Below, in pieces: positions 25,771 through 34,673 of a stretch of DNA of 64,000 bases. Position 1 is the stretch's first letter; every line of letters starts with the position of its first letter. Source of the stretch: Croceivirga lutea. Lineage in GTDB: Bacteria > Bacteroidota > Bacteroidia > Flavobacteriales > Flavobacteriaceae. The notes under the pieces are model-generated. The model worked only from the letters and a program-made list of their open reading frames with translations, had not been told where the DNA came from and did not search any database. The stretch is from the NCBI RefSeq assembly GCF_014235875.1, contig NZ_JACJUK010000001.1, positions 186,001 to 250,000 on the forward strand. The letters run 5' to 3'. A program made the position numbers and the translations under genes.

Positions 25771-27150
25771 ATGAAATATTGTAAATTTCTACTCCTGCTA
25801 ACACTGCTTCCAATGTTTTCAATTGGGCAAACAGAGAATTTGTTAGAAGATTTTAGACAACACAATTTATTACATCTAAATTCGAGTTTATTAAATCCAA
25901 CTTTTTCCTACGACAGAAATGACCCTAGGTCTGTAAGCTTATGGACTAGATATCAATGGCAAAGTATTGATGGAGACCCAACAACTTTGTTTTTAAATTA
26001 CTCTCAACGTTTTGGGGAAAAAGCCTCTGGAGGTTTAGGATTTTTTCAAAATAACACAGCCACTTATCAAAATACAGGTGGTATTTTAAACGTAGCTTTT
26101 GCTATACCGGTTGGGGAAAACTCTAATTTATTCTTTGGTACCAATGTTTTATTATACTCTCAAGAATTTTTTGACCCTGCAATTGACAATGCTTTTGGAG
26201 GTCAGTTAGTTCCCGCAGTTAGAATTCAAGCTGGTGACTTTAATTTAGGTGTTACTCTTGAGAACGCTTTGAATTTTAATTTTACCGATAGTGAAAGGGA
26301 GAATACAGATAGAATATTTAATGGTTTAATGTCTTATGATTTTGGTTTGCCATTTGGTGAAGGAAGGTCTTTTATAAGACCACAAGCCTATGTAAAATCT
26401 ATTCCTAATGAAGATTTACAATATGGTTTGGCAGCACTGTATTCACATCCAAAGTTTTATTTACAGGGTGGCTATAATAATTATTACAGTTTTTCTGGTG
26501 GTTTTGGAGTAACGTTTGCTCAAAAACTTACAGTTGGAGGTTTAGTTGAAACTGCCACCAACAATTTAATTAGTCCAGATGGAGAAACTTTTGAATTATT
26601 CTTGTCTTTTAATATAGATAAGCAAAATGATTCAAAGACTCAAAAACAACAACAGTTAGAAGAAGAACAGGCTAGACTTGCAGAAGAACAAAAAAGAATG
26701 CAAGAAGAGGAGCAGGCAAGGTTAGATCGTGAAGCTGAAGCAAGAAGACAGCGAGAAGCTAGACAAGATTCTATCCAAAGAGCTAGAGAAGCTCAATTAA
26801 GAGAAGAATTAGAGCGTGCAAAACAAGATAGTATAGCCAAAGCACAACGAGAAAGAGAGGTCGTAATTGAGCCAGGTGAAAAGTATGAAGAAGTGGCTTA
26901 TGCAGAAGGTTTAGAACCAGGATTCTATTTAATTGCAAATGTTTTTGGAACACAACGATATTTTGAAAACTTTATGCAAACTCTTGAAAGTAGAGGGTTA
27001 AATCCAAAATCTTTCTTCAGAAAAATGAATGGGTATAACTATGTGTATTTGAAGAAATACAATACTATAGAGGAAGCAAGAGCTGCTAGAAACAGCAACT
27101 ACGATGGTAGATATAATGAAGCCTTGTGGATATTTAGGGTAAGGCAATAA
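25771..27150 (+). CDS. PorP/SprF family outer-membrane protein with coiled coil and C-terminal SPOR-like domain
   Basis: A protein of 459 residues. The signal peptide ends around SIGQ (residue 20). Residues ~30-280 form a PorP/SprF-type beta-barrel (HLNSSLLNPTFSYDR, GFFQNNTATYQNTGGI, FYLQGGYNNYYSFSGGFGV). Then a strongly charged coiled coil of repeated Glu/Gln/Arg/Ala stretches (about 285-365) leads to a C-terminal SPOR-like domain (FYLIANVFGTQRYFENF, YNYVYLKKYNTIEEA). PorP/SprF proteins anchor PorE-type lipoproteins or gliding/T9SS surface filaments in the outer membrane. The coiled coil could span the periplasm so that SPOR binds peptidoglycan (inference). Confidence 0.85.
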   Translation: MKYCKFLLLLTLLPMFSIGQTENLLEDFRQHNLLHLNSSLLNPTFSYDRNDPRSVSLWTRYQWQSIDGDPTTLFLNYSQRFGEKASGGLGFFQNNTATYQNTGGILNVAFAIPVGENSNLFFGTNVLLYSQEFFDPAIDNAFGGQLVPAVRIQAGDFNLGVTLENALNFNFTDSERENTDRIFNGLMSYDFGLPFGEGRSFIRPQAYVKSIPNEDLQYGLAALYSHPKFYLQGGYNNYYSFSGGFGVTFAQKLTVGGLVETATNNLISPDGETFELFLSFNIDKQNDSKTQKQQQLEEEQARLAEEQKRMQEEEQARLDREAEARRQREARQDSIQRAREAQLREELERAKQDSIAKAQREREVVIEPGEKYEEVAYAEGLEPGFYLIANVFGTQRYFENFMQTLESRGLNPKSFFRKMNGYNYVYLKKYNTIEEARAARNSNYDGRYNEALWIFRVRQ

Positions 27151-27160
27151 AAGCTAAACC

Positions 27161-27757
27161 CTAATTTTTAAATTGTACTTGGAGCGATTGTTCGAGAAAT
27201 GCAACAGTATTAGAAAGATACTTTCTATCTCGAGTAATCGTTCCCATTACAACAGCACCTTGTAAAATGGTAAAAAGTTGTTTCGCAAACTGCAAAGGCG
27301 AAACAGGCAATTTAATTTCTCCGAAATTAACTCCGTTTTCTAATATAAAAGCCAATTTGCCCTCAACCTCTTTTATGGTTTCTCTCGATGCCGAGGCGAG
27401 TTTTGCATTGTTGTCCTGAGCATCTACACCTACATTTACTAAAGGGCAGCCACCAAGTTTTACTGTAAACGTATCATACTGTCGATAAAATTTAACAAAG
27501 TTCAAAATCTTATCCGCAGCGTTACCCTCAACATCAAGTACCTCATCTATTTTAGTAAGAAGTATGTTTCTGTGGTATTCAAAAGCAGCTAACGCTAACG
27601 ATTCTTTATTTTCAAAATTACCGTAAATAGCACCTTTGGTTAGGCCCGTAGCATCTGTGATATCACTCATGCTAGTGCCTACATAACCATGTTTGTTAAA
27701 AATTGGAGCAACAGTTTCTATTATAAAACGGGTAGTACGTTCAGCTTTAGAACTCAT
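27161..27757 (-). CDS. TetR/AcrR family transcriptional regulator
   Basis: A protein of 198 residues. The N-terminal helix-turn-helix reads GYVGTSMSDITDATGLTKGAIYGNFENK, split here as GTSMSDITDATGLTKG and AIYGNFENKESL. The C-terminal ligand domain contains GCPLVNVGVDAQDNN, found in the QacR/YfiR-like TetR_C group. No efflux or metabolic gene is adjacent, so its target is unknown. A tandem 10-bp repeat 40-60 bases upstream could be its own operator. Confidence 0.9.
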   Translation of the reverse strand: MSSKAERTTRFIIETVAPIFNKHGYVGTSMSDITDATGLTKGAIYGNFENKESLALAAFEYHRNILLTKIDEVLDVEGNAADKILNFVKFYRQYDTFTVKLGGCPLVNVGVDAQDNNAKLASASRETIKEVEGKLAFILENGVNFGEIKLPVSPLQFAKQLFTILQGAVVMGTITRDRKYLSNTVAFLEQSLQVQFKN

Positions 27758-27797
27758 AAGGTTTTGGTAGATTGGTTTGTTTCCTTATTAAAAAGCT

Positions 27798-27816
27798 AAT
27801 ATACTTAAATATACTT
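27798..27816. promoter_or_regulatory. Tandem repeat upstream of the TetR gene, possible operator
   Basis: AATATACTT occurs twice with a period of 10 bases (27798-27806 and 27808-27816), one helical turn apart, 40-59 bases before the TetR start. The spacing suits side-by-side binding of a repressor, but AT-rich sequence makes chance repeats common. Confidence 0.3.
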
Positions 27817-27831
27817 TAGGGTATTAAATAG

Positions 27832-27853
27832 AAAAGCCCCTTTCGGGGCTTTT
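27832..27853 (-). terminator. Terminator after clpB
   Basis: A 9-bp perfect stem (AAAAGCCCC with GGGGCTTTT) and a TTTC loop, one base after the clpB stop. The T tract on the minus strand serves clpB. Confidence 0.85.
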
Positions 27854-27854
27854 A

Positions 27855-30455
27855 TTAATTAACAAGTTCTGACTGATTTCTAAATACCAGTTCATCATCA
27901 AATGAGTCTAAAAGTATAATGCTTTCGCTTTTTACCTTACCTTTTAAAATCTCTTTAGAGAGTTGATTTAACACTTCTTTTTGTATTAACCTTTTAATTG
28001 GTCTTGCACCATATTGTGGGTCAAATCCTTTTTTGGACAGATAATTAATAGCTTCAGTTGTTGCATCAAGAGTTATATGCTGATTCAAAAGCATTTTTTT
28101 GAGATTTTCTAATTGTAATTCAACAATTTCTCTAATATTCTCTCGACTCAATGGTGTAAACATTACAATATCATCAATACGGTTTAAAAATTCTGGCCTA
28201 ATACTTTTCTTAAGCAATCCTAAGACTTCAACTCTTGCTGCTTCTGTAGCGCTTTGAATATCAGCGTTATTTTCAAACTTTTCTTGTATAATATGGCTAC
28301 CCATATTACTTGTCATGATAATTATTGCATTTTTAAAATCGGCAACTCTACCCTTATTATCTGTTAATCTACCTTCATCTAAAACTTGAAGTAAAACATT
28401 AAATGTATCTGGATGTGCCTTTTCAATTTCATCTAACAATACAACCGAATAAGGTCTTCGTCTTACCGCTTCTGTTAATTGACCACCTTCATCATAACCA
28501 ACGTATCCAGGGGGTGCACCTACCAATCTGCTTACTGCATGTTTCTCTTGATATTCACTCATATCAATACGAGTCATTGCATTTTCATCATCAAACATAT
28601 AAGTAGCTAAAGTTTTGGCAAGTTCTGTTTTACCAACGCCTGTGGTTCCTAAAAATAAGAAAGAGCCTATAGGTTTTTTGGCATCTTGTAAACCAGTTCG
28701 GCTTCTTCTAATGGCATCAGAAACTGCTGTGATTGCCTCTTCTTGGCCAACTACTCTTTTGTGCAATACTTCTTCTAAGTGTAAAAGTTTCTCACGCTCA
28801 CTTTGAAGCATTTTGGTTACGGGTATTCCTGTCCATTTAGCCACCACTTCTGCAATATCTTCATTAGACACCTCTTCTTTAATTAATGTTTCACCAGCTT
28901 GCTGCTCTTGCAACTGCAGGTTTAGATGGTCTAACTCGTCTTGCGCTTCCTTTATTTTGCCATATCGTAATTCGGCAACTTTGCCATAATCTCCATTTCT
29001 TTCTGCTCTTTCAGCTTCAAGCTTATAGTTTTCAATATCTTGTTTGGTTTTTTGAATATTGTCAACTACAGATTTTTCACCTTCCCATTGTGCAAAAATT
29101 TCATTTCTCTCTTCCTTTAAATTGGCCAATTCTAGATTTAAAGATTTGAGTTTATCTTCATCTTTTTCTCTTTTAATAGCCTCAATTTCAATTTCTAACT
29201 GCATTATTTTGCGATCAAGCACATCTAGCTCTTCTGGTTTAGAATTGATTTCCATTCTAAGTTTTGAAGCTGCTTCATCTATAAGGTCTATGGCTTTGTC
29301 TGGCAAAAAACGGTCTGTAATGTAGCGTTGAGATAATTCAACAGCTGCTATAACAGCCTCGTCTTTAATTCGAACTTTATGATGGGCTTCATATTTGTCT
29401 TTAATACCTCTTAATATAGAAATTGCGCTTTCTGTATCTGGTTCATCTACAACTACTTTTTGAAATCTTCTCTCTAGTGCTTTATCTTTTTCAAAGTATT
29501 TTTGGTATTCGTCTAAAGTTGTTGCGCCTATAGCACGTAACTCACCTCTAGCAAGTGCAGGTTTTAAAATATTTGCTGCATCCATGGCGCCTTGACCACC
29601 ACCGGCGCCAACAAGAGTGTGAATTTCATCAATAAACAATACAATATCTCCATCAGAGGTAGTAACTTCTTTAACTACTGACTTTAATCTCTCTTCAAAT
29701 TCACCTTTATACTTTGCACCAGCTATTAGTGCACCCATATCAAGGGAATAAATGGTTTTTTCTTTTAAATTTTCAGGTACATCACCTTGTACAATTCTAT
29801 GTGCTAATCCTTCAGCAATTGCAGTTTTACCAACACCTGGTTCACCAACAAGTATTGGGTTGTTTTTAGTTCTACGAGATAATATTTGTAAAACTCTTCG
29901 TATTTCTTCATCTCTACCAATTACAGGGTCTAACTTACCAGAATCAGCTAGTTGATTTAGGTTTTTAGCATATTTTTCTAGGGAATTGTAAGTATCTTCA
30001 GCACTTTGAGAAGTTACTTTACCACCTTTTCTTAATTCTTCTATGGCTGCTAAAAGTTGTTTTTCTGCAACGCCTTGGTCTTTTAAAATCTGACTTATCT
30101 TGCTTTTAGATTTAAAAATAGCGAGTAATAAATGTTCTATGGACACATACTCATCTCCCATTTTACGGGCATCTACGCTTGCTTGATTAAGCGTTTTACC
30201 AGCTTCTCTAGAAAGCATAATGTCTCCGCCAGAAACCTTTGGGTAGCTTTCTAATTCTTTATCTAAAATTTGATTTACCAATGCTGTGTTAACATTGAGT
30301 TTTTTTAACAAGAATGGCAATACATTTTCATCAACCTCAGAAATTGCTTTGTAGATATGTTCATTTTCAATTTGTTGATGTTCAAAACCCATAGCAATCT
30401 CTTGTGCTTGCTGTAAGGCTTCTTGTGTTTTTATAGTGAAATTATTTGCGTTCAT
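27855..30455 (-). CDS. clpB: ATP-dependent disaggregase ClpB
   Basis: A protein of 866 residues, typical ClpB length. Order: Clp N-domain (1-145), first AAA+ module with GEPGVGKTAIAEGLA, a middle coiled-coil domain (about 400-520) that marks ClpB rather than ClpA or ClpC, second AAA+ module with GTTGVGKTELAKTLA, and the C-terminal small domain GARPIKRLIQ. With DnaK it pulls proteins out of aggregates after heat stress; dnaK is in this window at 60865. A 12-bp element 49 bases upstream recurs before dnaK. Confidence 0.97.
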   Translation of the reverse strand: MNANNFTIKTQEALQQAQEIAMGFEHQQIENEHIYKAISEVDENVLPFLLKKLNVNTALVNQILDKELESYPKVSGGDIMLSREAGKTLNQASVDARKMGDEYVSIEHLLLAIFKSKSKISQILKDQGVAEKQLLAAIEELRKGGKVTSQSAEDTYNSLEKYAKNLNQLADSGKLDPVIGRDEEIRRVLQILSRRTKNNPILVGEPGVGKTAIAEGLAHRIVQGDVPENLKEKTIYSLDMGALIAGAKYKGEFEERLKSVVKEVTTSDGDIVLFIDEIHTLVGAGGGQGAMDAANILKPALARGELRAIGATTLDEYQKYFEKDKALERRFQKVVVDEPDTESAISILRGIKDKYEAHHKVRIKDEAVIAAVELSQRYITDRFLPDKAIDLIDEAASKLRMEINSKPEELDVLDRKIMQLEIEIEAIKREKDEDKLKSLNLELANLKEERNEIFAQWEGEKSVVDNIQKTKQDIENYKLEAERAERNGDYGKVAELRYGKIKEAQDELDHLNLQLQEQQAGETLIKEEVSNEDIAEVVAKWTGIPVTKMLQSEREKLLHLEEVLHKRVVGQEEAITAVSDAIRRSRTGLQDAKKPIGSFLFLGTTGVGKTELAKTLATYMFDDENAMTRIDMSEYQEKHAVSRLVGAPPGYVGYDEGGQLTEAVRRRPYSVVLLDEIEKAHPDTFNVLLQVLDEGRLTDNKGRVADFKNAIIIMTSNMGSHIIQEKFENNADIQSATEAARVEVLGLLKKSIRPEFLNRIDDIVMFTPLSRENIREIVELQLENLKKMLLNQHITLDATTEAINYLSKKGFDPQYGARPIKRLIQKEVLNQLSKEILKGKVKSESIILLDSFDDELVFRNQSELVN

Positions 30456-30503
30456 TTTCTTTTTTTCAGAAAGAAGTCAAATATCCTACCATAATAGATT
30501 AAG

Positions 30504-30515
30504 TGACAAAGTGAC
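30504..30515 (-). promoter_or_regulatory. Putative heat-shock element GTCACTTTGTCA upstream of clpB
   Basis: The minus strand reads GTCACTTTGTCA 49 bases before the clpB start. It matches GTCACCTTGTCA before dnaK (60778-60789) at 11 of 12 positions. Its TTTG lies 21 bases upstream of a near-consensus -7 box (GATATTTG), so it may include the -33 element. Confidence 0.45.
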
Positions 30516-30584
30516 GCGTAAAATTCAAAATATAAAGACATTTCGTCATGTAATGAATTCTATTTCTAAATGACTAAATAGCTA

Positions 30585-30592
30585 TATTTTTG
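30585..30592 (+). promoter_or_regulatory. -7 box (TATTTTTG) of ytxJ, implying a leaderless mRNA
   Basis: An exact TAnnTTTG match with only four bases between the final G and the ATG at 30597. If transcription starts about five bases after the G, the message begins at the A of the start codon. Confidence 0.5.
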
Positions 30593-30596
30593 CGTT

Positions 30597-30992
30597 ATGG
30601 GATTATTTAATAACTTATTTAAAAACGAGAATTCATCAGAAAAGGAAGAACAAAACATTCCTTGGAATGCTTTAACTACATTGGAGCAGGTAAATCAGGT
30701 AATTCAAGATTCTCAAGGTAAAACGCAGGTTGTTTTTAAACATTCTACAAGTTGTGGAATCAGTGGAATGGTTTTAAGACGAATAACAACTAGTTGGAGT
30801 ACAATAGATACTTCTCAAGTAGATTTTAATTTTTTAGACTTACTGGCTTACCGAAATATTTCTAATGCAATTGCTTCAAAGCTGAATGTAGTGCATCAAT
30901 CACCCCAAGTAATACTATTAAGAAATGGAGAAGTAGTTTTTCATACTTCTCACGGAGCAATAATGGATTTTGATATCAAGAAATTCCTATAA
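30597..30992 (+). CDS. ytxJ: YtxJ-like bacillithiol-system redox protein
   Basis: A protein of 131 residues with a thioredoxin-like fold. After a charged N-terminal tail comes VVFKHSTSCGISGM, whose single cysteine in the HSTxCxIS motif marks the monothiol YtxJ family, and SPQVILLRNGEVVFHTSHGAI near the C-terminus (cis-Pro in SPQ). It is thought to remove bacillithiol from proteins. The start sits immediately after a -7 box, and the stop overlaps the terminator hairpin. Confidence 0.88.
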   Translation: MGLFNNLFKNENSSEKEEQNIPWNALTTLEQVNQVIQDSQGKTQVVFKHSTSCGISGMVLRRITTSWSTIDTSQVDFNFLDLLAYRNISNAIASKLNVVHQSPQVILLRNGEVVFHTSHGAIMDFDIKKFL

Positions 30993-31023
30993 AAGAAAGC
31001 CCCAAATAAAGGGGCTTTCTTTT
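30991..31023. terminator. Bidirectional terminator between ytxJ and the convergent lipoprotein gene
   Basis: A 13-bp perfect stem (AAAAGAAAGCCCC with GGGGCTTTCTTTT) and a seven-base loop. It overlaps the stop codons on both sides (30990-30992 and 31022-31024). Confidence 0.9.
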
Positions 31024-32209
31024 ATCTATTAATTTGATTTTGTTGTAAGAGCGTTGCTAATCTTGTTTTTAAATCTTCACCTGCGTCATATACCATTTGT
31101 TCGTTAGATGGAAATTGAATGGCAGCTAAATTTAAAAGTTCAATTAAGTCATTTTCTAAGGCTCTTTTGTCACCAGAATGTTTTGCATAAATGTGCTCAA
31201 AAACAAACTCACTAGAAATTGGAAAAGTATTAACCTCTTGTTGCGTTTTTAAATCTGTTAAGGTGATTTTAGCTCCTAATTGTGCAGTTTTAAATTGTGT
31301 AAACTGATAAAAATCGCATCTTACTTTTTTAAATTTATCTACTTTAATATCGTTACCCAGGCTATCTTTTGCAACATTACCATTATCATCTAGCACATAT
31401 TCAAAACCATCTTTAACCAATTTTTCTTTGCTTATTTGTTTCTCCTGAACCTGTTCTGGAGAAATAAAAATTTGATTAAAGTCTAAGTTTAATAAATAGT
31501 CATATTCTTGATTTTTTAGTGGTGTGGTATGATAAGCTGTCCAAAAATCATTTATACGAAAGGTATTAAAATCTAACAATTCATTTTGTAACCTTTCTGG
31601 TATTACCTGTTCAGTTTGGTTGCTTAATTCAACAGCTACATAATCTATTCCTTTTAGATGCGCTTCTTGCATAATATTTGCGGTGGGATACGCTCCAGGA
31701 TTTATTTCTTCTAAGTAACTTAAATCATCATATGCTTTTCTAAAGTCTAATTTACTTGTTGCATTTTTCATTAATTCATTAGCGTTGGCATACAAATATT
31801 CTGATAAGTTATTTTTAGCTACCAAGAGTTTGGAGTCGTAATTTGAAAATTCAAATTTTGCTTCTCTATTTTCATCATAAACAGGCAATGGCAATAACGG
31901 TTCAATTCTGTTCTGCAACGTTTTAAGATTGACATAACTAGTATATATTTTCTCGTAGTTTGCCTGGTTTCCATCTTGTTTTAAAAAGGCAATATTTTCT
32001 AACTCACGTTTACTATGCTTTGCAAAAGCATCTTCAAGTATGCGTATATATTCTTGGTTGCCTCTCTTTGTTTTGTTCTTAGAAAGGTTCTGAATAGACT
32101 TATTAATGGCCGTAAGATAGTTACCCTCATTAATAGCCTGTTGTGTTTTTTTAACACCTCCGCATGATGCTAAAATCACAGAAAATAAAAGGAGTATAGA
32201 TTTTTTCAT
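31022..32209 (-). CDS. Lipoprotein of unknown function
   Basis: A protein of 395 residues with a lipoprotein signal (lipobox LASC, Cys16, then GGVKKTQQAI). The N-terminal part is helical and tetratricopeptide-like (INEGNYLTAINKSIQNLSKN). The C-terminal half is beta-rich, with FRINDFWTAYHTTPLKNQEYDY and a Cys in KVRCDFYQFTQF. It looks complete and conserved in style, but I know no family name or function. It stands alone between two units, and its stop lies within the bidirectional terminator shared with ytxJ. Confidence 0.75.
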   Translation of the reverse strand: MKKSILLLFSVILASCGGVKKTQQAINEGNYLTAINKSIQNLSKNKTKRGNQEYIRILEDAFAKHSKRELENIAFLKQDGNQANYEKIYTSYVNLKTLQNRIEPLLPLPVYDENREAKFEFSNYDSKLLVAKNNLSEYLYANANELMKNATSKLDFRKAYDDLSYLEEINPGAYPTANIMQEAHLKGIDYVAVELSNQTEQVIPERLQNELLDFNTFRINDFWTAYHTTPLKNQEYDYLLNLDFNQIFISPEQVQEKQISKEKLVKDGFEYVLDDNGNVAKDSLGNDIKVDKFKKVRCDFYQFTQFKTAQLGAKITLTDLKTQQEVNTFPISSEFVFEHIYAKHSGDKRALENDLIELLNLAAIQFPSNEQMVYDAGEDLKTRLATLLQQNQINR

Positions 32210-32405
32210 AATGTTTTGGTTTTATGATTTACTTAGTTGATTTTCAAACTACGTGCCAAAAACGGCTAATTCAATAACGAAAAACTGTTAGAAACCGTAT
32301 ATCAAGGCCTAACACGAATTAATTTTTTTTATTCAATTGTTGAAATCTGTTTGAAAAATAATTTTTTTACAAAATTTTGAGTAGTATAAAAGACGTTTCA
32401 ATTTG

Positions 32406-32413
32406 TATTTTTG
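32406..32413 (+). promoter_or_regulatory. -7 box (TATTTTTG) of glyA
   Basis: An exact TAnnTTTG match 19 bases before the glyA ATG, in an AT-rich intergenic region of 223 bases. No TTG is found at the preferred -33 spacing. Confidence 0.55.
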
Positions 32414-32432
32414 CAACCTAAAAATTTGCATT

Positions 32433-33707
32433 ATGACTCGCGATCAACACTTGTTCGATTTAATTGGAAAAGAAAAAGAAAGACAGCTAAGAGGTATAGA
32501 ATTAATTGCCTCTGAAAACTTTGTTAGTGAACAAGTAATGGAAGCTGCAGGTTCTGTATTAACCAATAAATATGCAGAAGGTTATCCAGGAAAACGATAT
32601 TATGGTGGTTGTGATATAGTTGATCAAGTTGAACAATTAGCAATAGATAGAGCAAAAGAACTTTTTGGTGCCAGTTATGCAAATGTGCAGCCACACTCAG
32701 GTTCGCAAGCAAATGCCTCCGTATACCATGCCTGCTTACAACCAGGAGATACTATTTTAGGTTTTGACTTGTCTCATGGTGGTCATTTAACACATGGATC
32801 GCCGGTTAACTTTTCAGGTAAGTTATACAATCCTGTTTTTTATGGTGTTAATGAAGAAACAGGAATGTTAGATTATGAAGAAATTCAAAAAATTGCAGAT
32901 AAAGAAAAGCCTAAAATGATTATTGCAGGGGCTTCTGCGTATTCTCGAGATATAGATTTTAAAAAATTCAGAGAAATTGCAGATAGTGTAGGAGCATTGT
33001 TGTTGGCTGATATTTCTCATCCATCTGGTTTAATAGCAAAAGGAGTGTTGAATGATCCAATTCCTCATTGCCATGTGGTTACTACAACTACGCACAAAAC
33101 TTTGAGAGGACCAAGAGGAGGTTTAATATTAATGGGTGAAAATTTTGAGAATCCATTTGGAATTAAATTAAAAAATGGTAACCTCAGAAAAATGTCTGGT
33201 TTATTTGATTTGGCAGTTTTTCCTGGTAATCAAGGAGGACCATTAGAACATATTATTGCTGCAAAAGCTGTAGCATTTGGTGAAGCTTTAACCGATGAAT
33301 TTCTTAATTACATAGTTCAAGTTAAAAAGAATGCAGCCGCAATGGCCAAAGCTTTTATAGATTTAGACTACAAGGTTATTTCTGGCGGTACAGATAATCA
33401 CATGATGTTAATTGATCTTAGGAATAAAAATATTACAGGAAAAGATGCTGAAAAGGCATTAGAGCATGCAGATATTACTGCAAACAAAAATATGGTTCCT
33501 TTTGATTCGCAATCTCCATTTATTACCTCAGGAGTTAGGTTTGGAACCTCAGCAATAACCACTAGAGGTTTAAAAGAAGAAGATATGAGTGCAATAGTTG
33601 GTTATATAAATGAAGTGTTAACCAATCATGAGAATACTGAAAAAGTCTCTTCAATAAAAGAAAAAGTCAATCAGTTGATGATTGACAGGCCTTTATTTGT
33701 GGGTTAA
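32433..33707 (+). CDS. glyA: Serine hydroxymethyltransferase
   Basis: A protein of 424 residues starting [14 protein letters not shown]; a TTG 10 codons upstream would lie over the -7 box and is rejected. Motifs include [36 protein letters not shown] and the PLP lysine in [13 protein letters not shown]. It interconverts serine and glycine and charges tetrahydrofolate with one-carbon units. It is monocistronic and convergent with the gene at 33716. Confidence 0.97.
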   Translation: MTRDQHLFDLIGKEKERQLRGIELIASENFVSEQVMEAAGSVLTNKYAEGYPGKRYYGGCDIVDQVEQLAIDRAKELFGASYANVQPHSGSQANASVYHACLQPGDTILGFDLSHGGHLTHGSPVNFSGKLYNPVFYGVNEETGMLDYEEIQKIADKEKPKMIIAGASAYSRDIDFKKFREIADSVGALLLADISHPSGLIAKGVLNDPIPHCHVVTTTTHKTLRGPRGGLILMGENFENPFGIKLKNGNLRKMSGLFDLAVFPGNQGGPLEHIIAAKAVAFGEALTDEFLNYIVQVKKNAAAMAKAFIDLDYKVISGGTDNHMMLIDLRNKNITGKDAEKALEHADITANKNMVPFDSQSPFITSGVRFGTSAITTRGLKEEDMSAIVGYINEVLTNHENTEKVSSIKEKVNQLMIDRPLFVG

Positions 33708-33715
33708 AATTTTTT

Positions 33716-34378
33716 TTAGAGTAGGAAGAAATCTCCTTCAATTAGGGTTTTGCTTTTACAATCATACACAAACATTTGTGTGTCAGAATCAAAATAAAGA
33801 CCCCAGTAATTATAATATACGTCCGCGTTTTGTGGGTTGTTATTATGATTTAGATTGGTTTCTTGACTCTCCTCATAAACAGGAAGAAATATTTCATAAG
33901 GCATTTCTGAAATTCCTTTTGTAAAATGAACAAAATTGCCGTTAAGTGCGTCAAATATTTTACCAATATTATCTAGAATACTAAGATTGTAAACTTTACC
34001 AATAATTATAGAGGTATCTAACATAGTAATACTTAGTTCTTCTATATCATAAATAGCATCACTTTTGCTATTTAATTCTTTAAAATATTCTTGGAAAGAA
34101 CTAGTGCTAACTAAGTTGCCATTTGCATAGGAGTATTGAAAGCCTCCCCAACCACCATTATTAAGATATGTAAAACTATCAATTAAGGTGAAATTACATT
34201 GCATGTTAATAACAAGTTTCCAAGTATTGGTAACAGGAGAATAGTTACAATGAATGTTAACATCAGCATAAAAATCACGCTCGATTAGCTTTCGTAAATT
34301 TTCAATTTTTTGAGCTTTAGCTAAATGATTTTCGCTTAAGTTTTCGTTGACAAAAGTTACCTTATTCTTGATTGACAT
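33716..34378 (-). CDS. Protein of unknown family
   Basis: A protein of 220 residues, no signal peptide, no membrane helix. The sequence is acidic, Asn- and Tyr-rich (ESQETNLNHNNNPQNADVYY) with beta-type segments such as TWKLVINMQCNFTLIDSF. I do not recognise it. Codon use and composition look like the neighbours, and the frame is uninterrupted. It lies downstream of the response regulator gene (295-base gap) and has an upstream element also found before the LytTR gene at 38560, so it may be a target of that signalling locus. Confidence 0.6.
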   Translation of the reverse strand: MSIKNKVTFVNENLSENHLAKAQKIENLRKLIERDFYADVNIHCNYSPVTNTWKLVINMQCNFTLIDSFTYLNNGGWGGFQYSYANGNLVSTSSFQEYFKELNSKSDAIYDIEELSITMLDTSIIIGKVYNLSILDNIGKIFDALNGNFVHFTKGISEMPYEIFLPVYEESQETNLNHNNNPQNADVYYNYWGLYFDSDTQMFVYDCKSKTLIEGDFFLL

Positions 34379-34673
34379 ATCTGATTGATTTGGATATATA
34401 TCGAATTTAAATCAAATATTTAAAGACTGATTAAAGCAAAACCATAAAAAAATTAGGGTTTGTGTTCAAAATCCAATGAAAATTCTTAAAAAAATGTTAA
34501 ATTTTACAAAAATAAATTTGAACGGTAATTTTACACCCTTAAAATGTGCAAAAAAAGCATTGAAATGAACTGTATTTTTTGCACAAATACGCGTTTAGTA
34601 TACTTAGGTAAAACCTTTTTACGGTAACCCTAAAACATATTAATTATAAGTAATCTATTGGGAGTAAGTTATT
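34379..34673. other. Intergenic region with two inverted or shared motifs
   Basis: About 295 bases without a convincing gene. It holds the shared AAAACC/AGGGTTT element (34438-34464) and an 11-bp perfect inverted repeat, TGTGCAAAAAA at 34545-34555 and TTTTTTGCACA at 34575-34585, around a 19-base loop. The repeat is not a classical terminator because no T tract follows the stem. Confidence 0.5.
34438..34464 (-). promoter_or_regulatory. Upstream element shared with the LytTR gene (copy 1)
   Basis: On the plus strand, AAAACC, an A-tract, and AGGGTTT then GTG. The same arrangement occurs at 38612-38639 before the LytTR gene. It lies 59 bases upstream of the gene at 34378. It could be a regulator site or a promoter variant. 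Confidence 0.35.

Noticed and set aside
27153-27171. AAACCCTAATTTTT match to the shared element of the signalling locus
   Set aside because: It lies over the 3' end of the TetR gene, lacks the second half of the motif and is not upstream of any gene.
29059-29325. Antisense frames of 60-130 codons inside clpB, coaBC, ABC-F and other genes
   Set aside because: They mirror the codon pattern of strongly coding genes, lack starts with context and encode Ser/Leu/Phe-rich sequence typical of antisense shadows.
34476-34568. 30-codon frame starting MKILKKMLNF on the plus strand in the intergenic region
   Set aside because: Lys/Asn/Phe-rich as expected of random AT-rich DNA, no signal sequence, no RBS and no perfect -7 box; it also runs through the inverted repeat.
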